NCBI GenBank assembly: GCA_033060915.1
Contig: CM065392.1
Span: 3,817,501-3,881,500 of the forward strand
Direction of reading: 5' to 3'
Length of the DNA: 64,000 bases
Origin: Euryodendron excelsum
Taxonomy: Eukaryota > Streptophyta > Magnoliopsida > Ericales > Pentaphylacaceae
The notes under the pieces are model-generated. The model saw nothing but the letters and a program-made list of their open reading frames with translations. It made no database searches and had not been told where the DNA came from. Shown here piece after piece: positions 33,814-45,441 of this stretch (its first letter is position 1; every line of letters starts with the position of its first letter). Made by a program: the position numbers and the translations under genes.

Positions 33814-35898
33814 CTGGAACACTTCAGTCATGATCATCCATTGATCCTCAATGAACGGAACAAAGGTGATGGTGTGGAGGTTTCCTGCTATGGGTGTGTG
33901 CAACCAATCTCAGGCCCTTCCTATGGATGCACCCTATGCCAGTTTTTCTTGCACAAGTCATGTGCAGAACTACCCAGGGAAATCACACATCCGTCTCACC
34001 CTGAACACCCCCTTACTCTCCTTCCCAACCCACCAAGTTATTACGGGGGCTGCATATGTGATATATGCAGACAATCCTTCTACAGATTCATTTACCACTG
34101 TTCCCACTGCGAATTCGATGTCGATATAAATTGTGCTTCGATGGTGAACAATATCCACCACAGGGTTGAGAACACAAGTCACGGACACCAGTTGATCCCC
34201 CTGCAAAAGCCAGCCAAGTTCTTTTGTGATGCCTGTGGTACAAAACATAAAGGGTCCTCCTTCCTATGTACCACCTGCGGATTCTGGGCCAATCAGAAAT
34301 GTGCTTTATTACCTAAAACCATGCTTCTAAGGAAACACCGTCACCCTCTCACCCTCATCTATTCTATTCCCTATGAATATTACCGGTTCAGTCCCAAGTG
34401 CAAAATCTGTGTCGAGGAAGTGTACAGAAGGAGTTGGGTTTATTATTGCTCCGAATGCAGTTATTTTGTCCATGTAAATTGCGTGCCATCAGAGCCGAAG
34501 CATTCCAAGTTGATCCTAGCAACTCTTTATCTTTTATTTTCTACGTGAATTATTTTCTTTGGCATTTTGATTAATTTCCATCTTTAATTTTGTGGTTTCA
34601 GGGATAGCAAAATAGAGACTGAACTTCCAGATCTTGATCATAATCTGATGGAGCCTAATTCTTCTACTTCGGGCACGACAACACGAAATACGGCGCTATC
34701 CAAGTTAGACCTTCTGTTTTTTTTCCTGGGGAACTCTTCTTTTTATTTTGTGCAAGTGCTTTCCTTGTGATATGATTACATTCTATTCTTCAATTTTGTG
34801 CTTTTTATGGATCCCAGAGCAGAGATTAAAGCTGAAGATCTTAACCCTAATCCGATCACCTTGCCAGTGCCCAACGCATCCGTTGATCTGACAACCCAAT
34901 TTATCAGGGCATTCAGAGTAGAGGGGAAATATAAGGCAGCGACAGAAATCAGCCATGTTAGTCATGACCACCCGTTAATTTTTTCCGACAAGCAAATTGA
35001 TGATGAGTCGTGCTCTGGGAGCAAACTGCCCCTCTTGGATGAAATGGAGAATGATGATGAAAACTGCAATGGGTGCATACAAACCATCTCGGCTCCATTT
35101 TATCGTTGTGCTCAATGCAAGTTCACTCTCCATCAATGGTGTGCAGAGTTACCCAATGAACTGCGACATCCGTGTCATCCAGAGCATCCACTTCGCCTGA
35201 TCACACAGCAGTCCACAAATCTTCATTTGTACCAATGTCCATGCTGCAGTTTATTTAGCAATGCGTTCATTTTCGGCTGTCTTGACTGCAAATTCTACCC
35301 GGATATTAAGTGTGCTTCCCTGCCGCGCATTATCAGGCATGAAGCTCACAAGCACACTCTCACTCTAAGGCAAACAGAGAAGAACAAATGCATTGCATGT
35401 AATGATGTTGTTCCTCGTGTTGCGTTCGTCTGTGACCCTTGCCATCTCGATCTATGCATTAGGTGTGCTCTTTTGCCGCGTGTTGTAAGTCACAGATTCG
35501 ACGAACACCCCTTCACCCTAACCTATTCTCCTATCAAAGACCAGCCGGATGAGTATTACTGTGAAATTTGCGAGGAAGAGATTAGTTCCAAGTACTGGTT
35601 TTATCACTGTGTCAATTGCGATCAATCTCTTCATACCAAATGCATCCATCCTATTGATCAGGTATCAAACATCAAGTTTGGGGTCACTGTTGACATTGGC
35701 AATGGTCACCCGCACCTTCTCAAATTTGTCCGAAGTCCCAAGGGCGAGGACAACTCCTCATGTGGCAAATGTGGTCAACATTTCGTAGGTGGACTTTTCG
35801 CCCTTGAATGTGCGCCTTGTAATTTTTGGATCCACGGAGGCCGCTGTCCAGAACCGCCGCCCCGCTCCACTGATGATGATTCGTGCAGTATTTTGTAA
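33808..35898 (+). CDS. DC1-domain (Cys/His-rich divergent C1) protein 1, nine modules, CaaX end
   Basis: Predicted exons are 33808-34508, 34602-34703 and 34818-35898. All introns are GT-AG in phase 2, giving 627 residues. Nine DC1 zinc-binding modules can be counted: four in exon 1 (starting HFSHDHPLIL, HPEHPLTLL, HGHQLIPLQ, HRHPLTLI) and five in exon 3 (HVSHDHPLIF, HPEHPLRLI, HKHTLTLRQ, FDEHPFTLTY, GNGHPHLLKF). Each carries CxxC...CxxC...HxxC-type ligands. Exon 2 encodes a short acidic Ser/Thr linker, so the protein looks like two DC1 blocks joined. The last residues are CSIL, a CaaX box of the Leu-ending type that geranylgeranyl transferase I prefers. No signal peptide. AATAAA stands at 35980-35985. 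DC1 proteins are often linked to stress and hormone responses; a specific role here is unknown. Confidence 0.88.
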
Positions 35899-36971
35899 AG
35901 GAAATTTTTTATTGGTCAATATCTCATTTTCTAAGTGTAGCATATTGTAGAGGAAAGTTGCCGTGTATTTTGATATATAAATAAAACCAATGTTATTACT
36001 GATTCTTAACACCAAATGCCATAAAAATCAAAAAAAAAAAAAAAGAGTAAACTACATTGACCACTCTTGAGATTTTGGTAGGGTATTACTTTGTATTTAG
36101 TGACAATTACGCTAAATATCTTTTTCAGATTTTGTTAAGAGACACCATTAATGAAATTTTTCACAAAACCTAGTTAGCCATGTAAATTCGGCCTAAGGCT
36201 CATGGGCCGCTCATTTCACCCGGTCCAAGCCCGACTTTAGCCCAACTCTGTCCAAGCCCGAGCACCCTATGAGCAGGCCTAAGCCCCTCTTCTAGAAGTC
36301 TGAATCCTATCCAAAGCCCCTCTTCTAGAAGTCCGAATCCTATCCAAAGCCCAGTTCACGAGCCTGAGCCTAATCCCAAGCCCGACTATGAGCCAGTGAA
36401 CACCCCCCCAACGGCTCTTTCTTTTTCAAATTCAATTTGAATTATTTTTTAAACACCCTCTACTTATACCCATGATCTCTCCTTTTCAAATTTACTTTTC
36501 TTAAACACGTTCATTAATTTCATAAATATAATTATATAAATATTTTACCTTAGTAATTCTTATTAATTATATATAATAGTAAATGTAAGCTTACAAATAT
36601 ATATACGTTTACAAATAAATTTTTAATTCATAGAATCATAGTGTATAATTTATTATAACTAAATTTATTAGTTTTTAAACATAATGTTATAAAATAAGAA
36701 AAAAATTGGGCCAAAGTCCGAGACCTTAGGCTCAAGCCTGTGGTCCAACCCAACGCCTGAGCCCAAGCTTGTCCCTAAAGCTGTGGGATGAACTTAAACT
36801 TTCCCCTTCACATTTTGACCTGGCCCAAAAAATGATGAGCCGGCCCAATTAATATCCCTAAACTTAGTCCAAAAGAAAACGTACCTACCAAACTTTGCTT
36901 GTTTTAGACTTATCACTAAACTCTTTTCAAAACAAAATTTCAATAATTATATAAAATATACATATATATAC

Positions 36972-37015
<44 letters not shown>
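35899..37015. other. Spacer between the DC1 genes with GC-rich repeat blocks
   Basis: 3' UTR of gene 1 to about 36000, then AT-rich DNA. Blocks rich in AAGCCCGA-like words at 36190-36410 and partly inverted (GGGCC, GGCCCAA) at 36700-36860 flank an AT-rich core, as in some hAT-like miniature elements. Ends and target duplication were not resolved. A 33-bp tandem duplication is at 36281-36346. Confidence 0.45.
36281..36346. repeat. 33-bp tandem duplication
   Basis: Two units beginning AAGCCCCTCTTCTAGAAGTC start at 36281 and 36314 and differ at one base. Confidence 0.9.
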
Positions 37016-37021
<6 letters not shown>

Positions 37022-39136
37022 CTGGAACACTTCAGCCATGATAATCCATTGATCCTCAGGACCTTCCTATGGTAAAAGGGACAAAGGTGATGGTGTGGAA
37101 GTTTCACGCTATGGGTGAGTGGAACCAATCTCAGGACCTTCCTATGGCTGCACCCCATGCCAGTATTTCTTGCACAAATCATGTGGAGAACTACCCAAGG
37201 AAATGACACATCGTTCTCACCTTCAGCACCCCCTTACTTTGCTTCCAAACCCACCTGGTGGTTATGGCAATCACGAATGTGACGTCTGCGGAGAAATGTG
37301 CAGAAGATTTATTTACCGTTGTTCCCTCTGCGACTTCGATGCCGACATGAAGTGTGCGTCGATAGTGCACAGTATCAAACGAAGGATTCAGCACAGAAGT
37401 CACAGTCACCAGTTGATCCCCCTGCAAAAGCCAGCCAACTTCTTGTGTGATGTTTGCGGTAAAAAACATAAAGGCACCTCCAACCTATGTACCACCTGCG
37501 GATTCTGGGCCAACCAGAAATGTGCTTCATTACCTAGAACCATTGTAATTAGGCAACACCATCACTCTCTCACCCTCATTGATTGTATTCCGTATGAGTA
37601 TTACCGATTCAGGGCCACCTGCAAAATCTGTGACGATAAAGTGCACAGAAGGAGTTGGGTTTATTATTGTTCGAAATGCAAATATTTTGCTCTTGTAAAT
37701 TGCATGACACCAGTGCCACAGCATTCCAAGTTGATCCTTGCAACTCTTTTTCTTTTATTTTCTATGTTAATCATTTTCTGCTTTTTCATTAATTTCGGCC
37801 CTTAATTTTGTGGTTTCAGGGATAGTCAAATAGAGCCAGAACTTCCAGATCTTGACCATAATCAGATGGGGCTTAACTCTATTACTTCGGGGATGGCAAC
37901 ACTAGATACTGCGCTATCCAACTTGACCTTTTTTTTTCCTTGGGAACTCATCTTTTTTATTTTGTGTCAGTGCTTTCCTTGCGATTTGATTACATTCTAT
38001 TTTTCATTCATTTTTGTGTTTTTATGAATCTCAGAGCAGAGGTTAAAGCTGAAGATCTTAACCCTAATCCTATCATCTTGCCAATGCCCGATGAATCTAC
38101 TGATCTGATAACCCAATTTATTAGGGCCAAGAGAGTGGAGGGAGAATATAAGGAAGCGACAGAAAGAAGGCATGTTTGTCATGACCACCCATTAATTTTT
38201 TCGGACAAGCAAATGGACGATGGGTCGGGCTCCGGGAGCAAACTTCCCCGGTTGATCAATGAAGTGAAGAATGATGACGAGAACTGCAATGGGTGCGCAC
38301 AAACCATCTTGGCTGCTCCATTTTACCGTTGCACTGAATGCAAGTTCACTCTCCATCAGTGGTGTGCGGAGTTACCCAATGAACTGCGACGCCCATGTCA
38401 TCCAGAGCACCCACTTCGCTTGATCCCACAACAGTCCACAGAACTTCATCTATACGAATGTCCATGCTGCAGATTATTTAGCAATACATTTATTTTCGGC
38501 TGTCCTGACTGCCGATTCTACCTTGACAGTAAGTGTGCTTCCCTACCGCGGATTATAAGACATGAAACTCACAAACAGACTCTCAATCTAAGGCAAACGG
38601 GGTCGAACAGATGCATTGCATGTAATGATGTTGTTTATCGGGCTGCGTTTGTCTGTGACCCTTGCCATCTCAATCTCTGCATTAGGTGTGCTCTTTTGCC
38701 GCGTACTATTAAGCATAGATACGATGAACACCCTTTCACCCTAACTTATTCCCCTATCAAGGACCAGCCGGATGAGTATTACTGTGAAATTTGCGAGGAA
38801 GAGATTAACTCTAAGTGCTGGTTCTATCACTGTGTCAACTGCGATCAATCTCTTCATACCAAATGCATATGTCCTGTTGATCAGATATCAAATATCAAGC
38901 TTGGGGACACTATTAAAATTGAGAAATATCACCCGCACCTTCTCAATTTTGTCCGAAGCCCTAAGGACAAGGACAACTCCCCATGTGGCATATGTGCTCA
39001 ACATTTCGTGGGTGGACTTTTCGCCCTCGAATGTGTGCCTTGTAAATTTTGGATCCACGGCGGCCGCTGTCCAGAGCGCCCCAAACCCCACCCTGAGCCC
39101 AGCTCCCCTAACGATGAATCATGCAGTATTTTGTGA
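37016..39136 (+). pseudogene. DC1-domain protein 2, tandem duplicate with damaged start and splice donor
   Basis: A close copy of the DC1 gene at 33808. The ATG at 37016 follows a GA run as in gene 1, but the frame meets TAA at 37073. An 18-bp segment (CTCAGGACCTTCCTATGG, 37055-37072) duplicates 37130-37147 and replaces codons of module 1. Two codons later the first CxxC is lost and a TGA appears (near 37116). The DC1 frame is open again from 37119, with the first ATG in that frame at 37203. Exon 1 ends at 37729 and exon 2 starts at 37820. The donor after exon 2 (GT in gene 1 at 34704) is CT here near 37921. Exon 3 (38035-39136) is intact, with five DC1 modules, and also ends in CSIL. Exon 3 might still be expressed from its own start. 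I call it a probable pseudogene. Confidence 0.75.
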
Positions 39137-42100
39137 AGTGAAATTTTAACTGGTTACTATCTCATTTTCTAAGTGTAGTGTATTGTACAGAAATGTTACC
39201 TTGTATTTGATTTATATATCTAAAAACCAATGTTATTACTGTTTCTTAACACCGATTGCCATAAAAGAAATTGTGTTATTGCTTCACATTTTGTTAAGCT
39301 TTGAATAGTTTTAAATCGGTTTGATTTTCAATACAACATGATGTCTTTTGAGTATTTTTGAGTCAAGTATTCAAACGTGTATTTTGTCCTTAAGGTTTAA
39401 TCTTGTTATTATTAATGAAACACACACTCACTTTGCCAGTTGGTTATGCAAGTCATCATCTTGTTGATCCATTGATATGATATTCAAGTTGGATATATAT
39501 TCATGACCTTTAATTCTTTTTATGTGTGTATTTGCATTCTTGACACATGAGCGTCCTTTGTAGGTCTATCAAGGTTATATGCATCAAGTTTGCTCTCTTT
39601 TGTGTCAGGTGATTCAAATGGTTCTTTCTATTTAAAATATTTTCTTTTAGTTTATTCCATTTCTCTCTTATTTAAAAAAAAAATAAACAATTGGGTAGCC
39701 ATAGCACGGTGCCAGTGGGCACCGGGGCGCTATCCACACTTGAAGCAACCTCTTGGCCTATACAAACAACCTCCAATCAATTGAAGGCCGTCATAGGACT
39801 TCATGAGTGTCTCCCTAACAGTTCTCTTACTATTGAAGGAAGGTTTTCTCTATATAATCAAACTCCAAACCAACTCACATGAATTAGGTGAATCAAAATA
39901 TATCTCTTATGAAGTGTATGTGAGTATTTGAGTATTCCTCCATCTGAAGTAGTGCTCCTAAAAGTTTGAGGGATTCTTCAACTTATTTTTATCAACCCTA
40001 TTGAAGATAAAAGAGTGGCTTGTAGTGATTCAAGTCACTAGAGCTTAGAGCTTCATTGTGCATTTGGTGGAGAACCAAGTGCTAGAACGAGTTTGTGAAT
40101 TCGAATGGTGTACAAGTCATAGGTTTCAATCCTAGTTGTGGATTCAACAGTGTGAAAGAGTTGTCAGGCACTCTTGTACTATGCTCTGCATATAGTATTT
40201 AGTTAGAGCTAAACTAGGTCCTGTGATTTTTTCCTGCAAGGGTTTCCACGATAAAAATTCTATGTGCCTCTTGTGTGATTGTTTATTCTTCATTCATAAC
40301 ATGTATGTGATTGTCCATCATTAACAAATGTTTTAAAAATTGGTTAAGAACCTATTCACCGCCTTCTAGATCCATTGCAAGACAACAAATCCATATTACA
40401 AAGGTATAGTGTTTTGTCACGTTTCATTGCCCTAGCCGTGTTTTGAAATTGAACAAATTAATTTATTATTGTCCAAATTTTCTCTCAGAAATTTTAAATA
40501 GGTTTTATGAGATCATAATAGATTTGTTTAAAAAAAATTAAAAAAATGGATTTTATCCTTTAAGCTCCAAGCAAGAAATGATTTGATGAAATACAAGATT
40601 AGGATCTATCATTCATTCACACAATGGAACAGACATCTTTCTTCCTCCGTTCATAGTATTCTAAAGCAGAGGATGCTCCAAATTTCAAGAAAAAATTTCT
40701 ACAAGCATTAGGACGTAAAAAAACTCGCGCTTATGAAAAAAATTTGGTGTGCAATCATGCATTTGATAATACTCCATTCATTCTCACAACAAGACAGGCA
40801 CTTTTCTCCTCCATTCAAAGTATTCCAAAGAAAAGGATGCTCCAAATTTCATGAAAGTATTTCTACAAGCAATCGCGGGTGTAGCAAGCATTTGATAATT
40901 TGCCATTTATTTGCGCAATAAAACAGACATATCGTTCCCCTCCATTCACAGTATTCCAAAGCAAAGGATGCTCCAAATTTTAGGAAAGAATTTCTAGAAT
41001 CCACATACATCATTTACTATATATAACATTGCAATCTCACAAATTTGATGTGATGGTGTGTGTTAAGTTTAAAAGCAGTTAAAGACACTCCAATTCCACC
41101 AAACGAGTGATTTCTCTTAGTACAGTAAGTTGAGGTGGGGGTTTAAGATATTCTTATTCATATTAAATTGAATGTCTTATTATCTATGTTGTGAATGATG
41201 GTGATGTTGGATTATGAGATGTCATTGCATACAACATACATTGTGTGCATATCTTGTATTCCACAATGGAGGTTATGTTGATGTGAGACTAACCTAAAGG
41301 ATGTCGATTTGGGACATTCTTAGATAACTTACCTTTGACTTTCGGCATTGTTATCAAAGTGGCGCGCACATTTGTGATGAGATCAAACATTGCATCACAA
41401 GAGGCACTGCATTTCATAAGGCATTCCTCATTGATATTGGTGGCAAGTGTATGATTAATTATTATTGGAAGTTAGATTATCTACTAATGGTTGGTTTGGT
41501 GTTTATCTAACGTTCGTTCTTTATGAGTTTGATTATCTTAGTGAACACGTTGACAACAGCTCACACCCATACAAGTTGCTTTGCAAGAATATATGAGGAG
41601 GTTTCGTCTACTGCTAATGGTGTTGAGTTGATGAGCTACGGAGAGCTCTTCTAGTTTGAAAATCTTAAGTTTTGTATATGTGTATACTTGAGTGAGAGAT
41701 GTTTTGAAATTTGTTTATATTTTTGTTTTGTATAATTTGAGAGTTTATCCTAGTAGCTCTCTTATGTATGTGTGGTGATTATGAGATGATTTTAAACATA
41801 CTGATGTTATTTAATCCTTAATAAGTTTAGTATTTTGGGATTTGTTGTGAGATATCATTCGCAGGTTAGTAACTTGTGTAATCACACTCACCCTAAGACG
41901 ATGTTAATGACGCCTGATTAGAAACATAGGTAACAAAACTCAATCAATATTAACACTTATTCAAATCATAGTTATAATCTAAATGGCTGCACTACATTTG
42001 ATTTCTAAATATCATAACACAACTAGAAGTCAAACCACATTAGCTCCCATAAATTTTAGATGGATATGGCAATGGATAGCAATGAAACTCCCTCTCTAGA

Positions 42101-42234
42101 TCATATCATTTTTTTTCGGCCCTAAATCTCCAAAGTGCACTTTAAAATCTAACAGTTTTCACACAAATGAGTAGGCAGCCCTCTCTATTGATTCATAAAA
42201 ATATTGCTCTAATTACAGTCAATAGTAGCTTCAC
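39137..42234. other. Intergenic, no gene recognised
   Basis: 3.1 kb of AT-rich DNA between DC1 gene 2 and the gypsy element. It includes a three-copy imperfect repeat (40606-41000). I see no protein domain, intron pattern or RNA gene. Confidence 0.5.
40606..41000. repeat. Three-copy imperfect tandem repeat
   Basis: GGATGCTCCAAATTTCA and its context (CCATTCA.AGTATTCCAAAG before, GAAAG.ATTTCTA after) recur at 40671, 40835 and 40966. Unit spacing is 164 and 131 bp. Confidence 0.8.
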
Positions 42235-42239
42235 ATAAA

Positions 42240-43524
42240 TGAATTGCTCCCAAAGATGATGAAATTGAGTCTCCTGCAAAAGCATGGGCGTGCGATTGAA
42301 GTATAAATCCGGCAAGTACTGGAGTCGATTTCCACGAAAATCAAGCCCAATATAGGTGTCACGTAGGGCAAAATAACTAACAAATTAAATTGAATTAGAA
42401 AGTCACTTAGAAAATTGAAACTATCTAAAAATGAAACCGAAAATATGTTTGTTGTGAATGTTTTGCTTGCAAATTGAATTAACTGAGCTATATACAGAAA
42501 ATAATACTATATAAATTTGAAATCGATTGTTAGAAGACTTAAATGCGATTAAAGTGACTTGAATGCAATTGATCTAATCTACCAATTCTCTACAAATGTC
42601 ACAATGGAAGATTTGATAACTCAAATCAAAGAATCACTCTGTGTATCCTTGATTCGAAAGATTTAGACCATAAGAATGAGAGTTCATACTCAATTGGATG
42701 TGAATTTGTGTTCAATATTAAGAATCATAGAAGCAAATCATCAATTGTGCAATATCTATACCAATTTAAGAGTTGTTCATAGAGATTACCAATAGTGATT
42801 ATGAATATAGGTTTTCTCTAGATTTACAACACAATTGAGATGAATATAAAGAAATCATAAGATAATTCATTGAAGTTTATATACCTCCATTGAAGACCTT
42901 AAAGATCCTTGGTAGATCTTAATAATTGCATCCAAAGATGAGTTTAGCTACTTGATTCCACGGTAGAAAGCATGAAGAAATAGAGATCTTCTATTAATTA
43001 GAGAAGAAATTGATGTTTGCTTACAAGGAAAATGAGAGAAAATGGAGAAAAATGCAAAAGAAACTAACTCTCTCTCTCTCTCTCTAGAATTCGTACTAAC
43101 TGCAAATCTAATGTAAAATGGTGATAGATACAAAAAATCATGTCATTTCCCGTAGATATAGCAGTGAAAATCACACAGGGAATGCCAGTATCGTACGTAC
43201 AATATTGTTCACCATACGTACAATGAATATACCGTATATACGGTTAGCCTTACGCTAATCCAGGCTCTCTGAAGTTGGGGAATCCGCTACAGGCGTTTGT
43301 ATAGTGGAACTTACCGTACGTACGGTGACTCCAACCGTATGTAAGGTCCAGGCATTTTTCAGCTCCTTTTGCTCTAAATCCACCCTTTCTTCACTCCAAA
43401 CCTGCAAAATACCCATAAACACTTATTAGAACAATCATTATACTAAAATGAGGCATATATACAACCTAGTTGGACTAACAATAGCTATTTAGGGACTTTA
43501 GATTACACTTTTAGAGTGTAATCA
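42240..43524 (-). repeat. 3' LTR of the gypsy element
   Basis: 1,285 bp. On the minus strand it starts TGATTACACTCTAAAAGTG, a small inverted repeat, and ends GCAATTCA. It contains a cluster of CGTACG-type palindromes at 43190-43345. Confidence 0.9.
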
Positions 43525-43922
43525 CTACCCTTCACCTTGCTTTTGCTAGTCCCTAGCAAAATGCAAAAAATAAAACAAATATGTATAAAAAGATAATCTC
43601 CACTTTCGTGGGAGTCCCAGATGCATTTAGCGTATGTATCAAGCCTTTGAACCCCTAAGTTATCCCTAGTAAACGAGTGGTGTCTCGTGAGGGCTTGCAA
43701 TGATGACACCCACAAACATCGATCACCACCCTTCACCTTGCTTTTGCTAGTCCCTAGCAAAATGCAAAAAATAAAACAAATATGTACAAAAAGATAATCT
43801 CCACTTTCGTGGGAGTCCCAGATGCATTTAGCGTATGTATCAAGCCTTTGAACCCCTAAGTTATCCCTAGTAAACGAGTGGTGTCTCGTGAGGGCTTGCA
43901 ATGATGACACCCACAAACATCG
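43521..43922 (-). repeat. 201-bp tandem duplication containing the polypurine tract
   Basis: Two almost identical 201-bp units (43521 and 43722) lie just inside the 3' LTR. Each holds the purine tract AAGGTGAAGGG (minus strand) and an inverted repeat with 9-bp arms TTTTGCTAG/CTAGCAAAA. Only the tract abutting the LTR (43525-43538) is positioned to prime plus-strand synthesis. Confidence 0.9.
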
Positions 43923-43931
43923 CCTTATAAT

Positions 43932-45436
43932 TGATCGCTCCTGAATAGTGCAATTTATATCTGCCAGTGTATGGTTGCGATGCAGTAATAATATCTCGGT
44001 AAGTCCAAGGTCGAACCACAGGGAATATGAATGGAATATAGTAGAACTCACTTTAGGAAAGTAGAACTCTCAAGAAAAACAACTCTAGAATGTAAAGGAA
44101 AAATTTGATTTGAGATTTGGTTTGAGAAATTATTTTAGGCAATGAAAATAAATGTATACTAAGAAAACTTAATTAAATAACGATAAGCAAAAGGCCTTGG
44201 TAGGACTGATCCAGTTAATAGGCCTGCAAGTAGGTCCCCAAGATAGTCTTGATTAAAGAAACTCAAGATTCGATTACCCTTTGGAGTTAATATTCAGTTA
44301 TTTACTAGTGTTCATACTAGGGTCCCATTCATACTTGTCCCAGTTTATAAACCTGTCTACATAGTATGTTTAAAGCTTAATCAAGAAACAGTAGATTTCT
44401 AAAGTACTCCTAATAGGAATATGTAAATAATTATAATCAATACCCTTATCAGAAATTTTAGGTATATGTATCCCTGCTTACAAATCAGTCTATACATACT
44501 TGCTAGATATGATCAAGAATATTATTTTCAAAGATATTCATGGGCAAGAAAATGAATCTTAGTTCAAGATCTTGAAATCTTGAAAAATATATGACTATCT
44601 TGAATATCTACCCGTAACCTACTTACCTTTTCAATCCATGCCAAGGAAAAGATTTAGCAACCTAAAGCCATAAGAAAGTACAAGAAAATTATAATGAAAG
44701 CTTACATCAATTGGAAGAACATCAAATCTTGAATATAAAGAAAAATTGAATGAATACAAAAATTAGGGTGCTTGAGAGGTGAAAAGATTAATAAAACTAC
44801 TCCTACTCTTGAAAAAACTCTAACTCTAAAGTTTCCTAACTCTTTATAAAGTTTTCTAACTCTCCCCTCACTTAAAAGAACTCATCTGGGCTTAAAAAGA
44901 CCTTAATTCTAACCCTAACATGTTTCTGGCCCATGGTGGGGCATTTGGACGGCTCTGGAGGGTGTTCCGACAGGTCTGGTGATAGGGCATCTGGACGGGG
45001 TCTCAAGGGCGTCCGGACAAGTCTCAACACCTAGAAAATTTTTGACAGTTTCACCAACACGGCCACTGCCCGTCCAGACGCCCTAGATGGCCAGTGTGCC
45101 TTCACAAAAGTTGTAAATCTTGAAAATTTGTATGGAATCGACATATTACGGGCCCTGATAGCCTTCTTGGTTTGAGAAATATGACATTCCAAAGTTTTAG
45201 CTTTGTGTGTTTCAGCAGCTTGTACCACAGCTTCAGTAGCTTGTACTGTAACAGCATCCTCTTAAAACCTATGTCCAAAATGTATCCGAAATATTTTCAT
45301 TTATGCTCAAAATCTATAAAAAGCATAATAAACTTAATTAGTACTAAAACATAACTAAAAATACATATAAAATCATAAACTAACACTAGCAAAGCACTAG
45401 TTAAGGCCTTATAATCGCACTTTTGAAGCATAATCA
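43932..45436 (-). mobile_element. Solo LTR nested in the gypsy element
   Basis: 1,505 bp starting TGATCGCTCC and ending GAAGCATAATCA on the plus strand, with a perfect 5-bp duplication ATAAT at 43927-43931 and 45437-45441. The phrase GGTCGAACCACAGGGAAT near its left end is typical of plant gypsy LTR U5 ends, so it points to minus orientation. No internal domain is present. Confidence 0.88.
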
Positions 45437-45441
45437 ATAAT

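Noticed and set aside
33970..34248. Minus-strand ORF with a counterpart at 37191-37469
   Set aside because: Antisense shadow of DC1 exon 1 in both duplicates.
41340..41830. Possible decayed coding region
   Set aside because: Fragments of open frame only; no domain or consistent frame could be named.
43503..44051. 182-codon ORF with a repeated 67-residue unit
   Set aside because: The repeat is the in-frame 201-bp DNA duplication around the polypurine tract, and the ORF runs from the nested LTR into the 3' LTR. It is not a gene.
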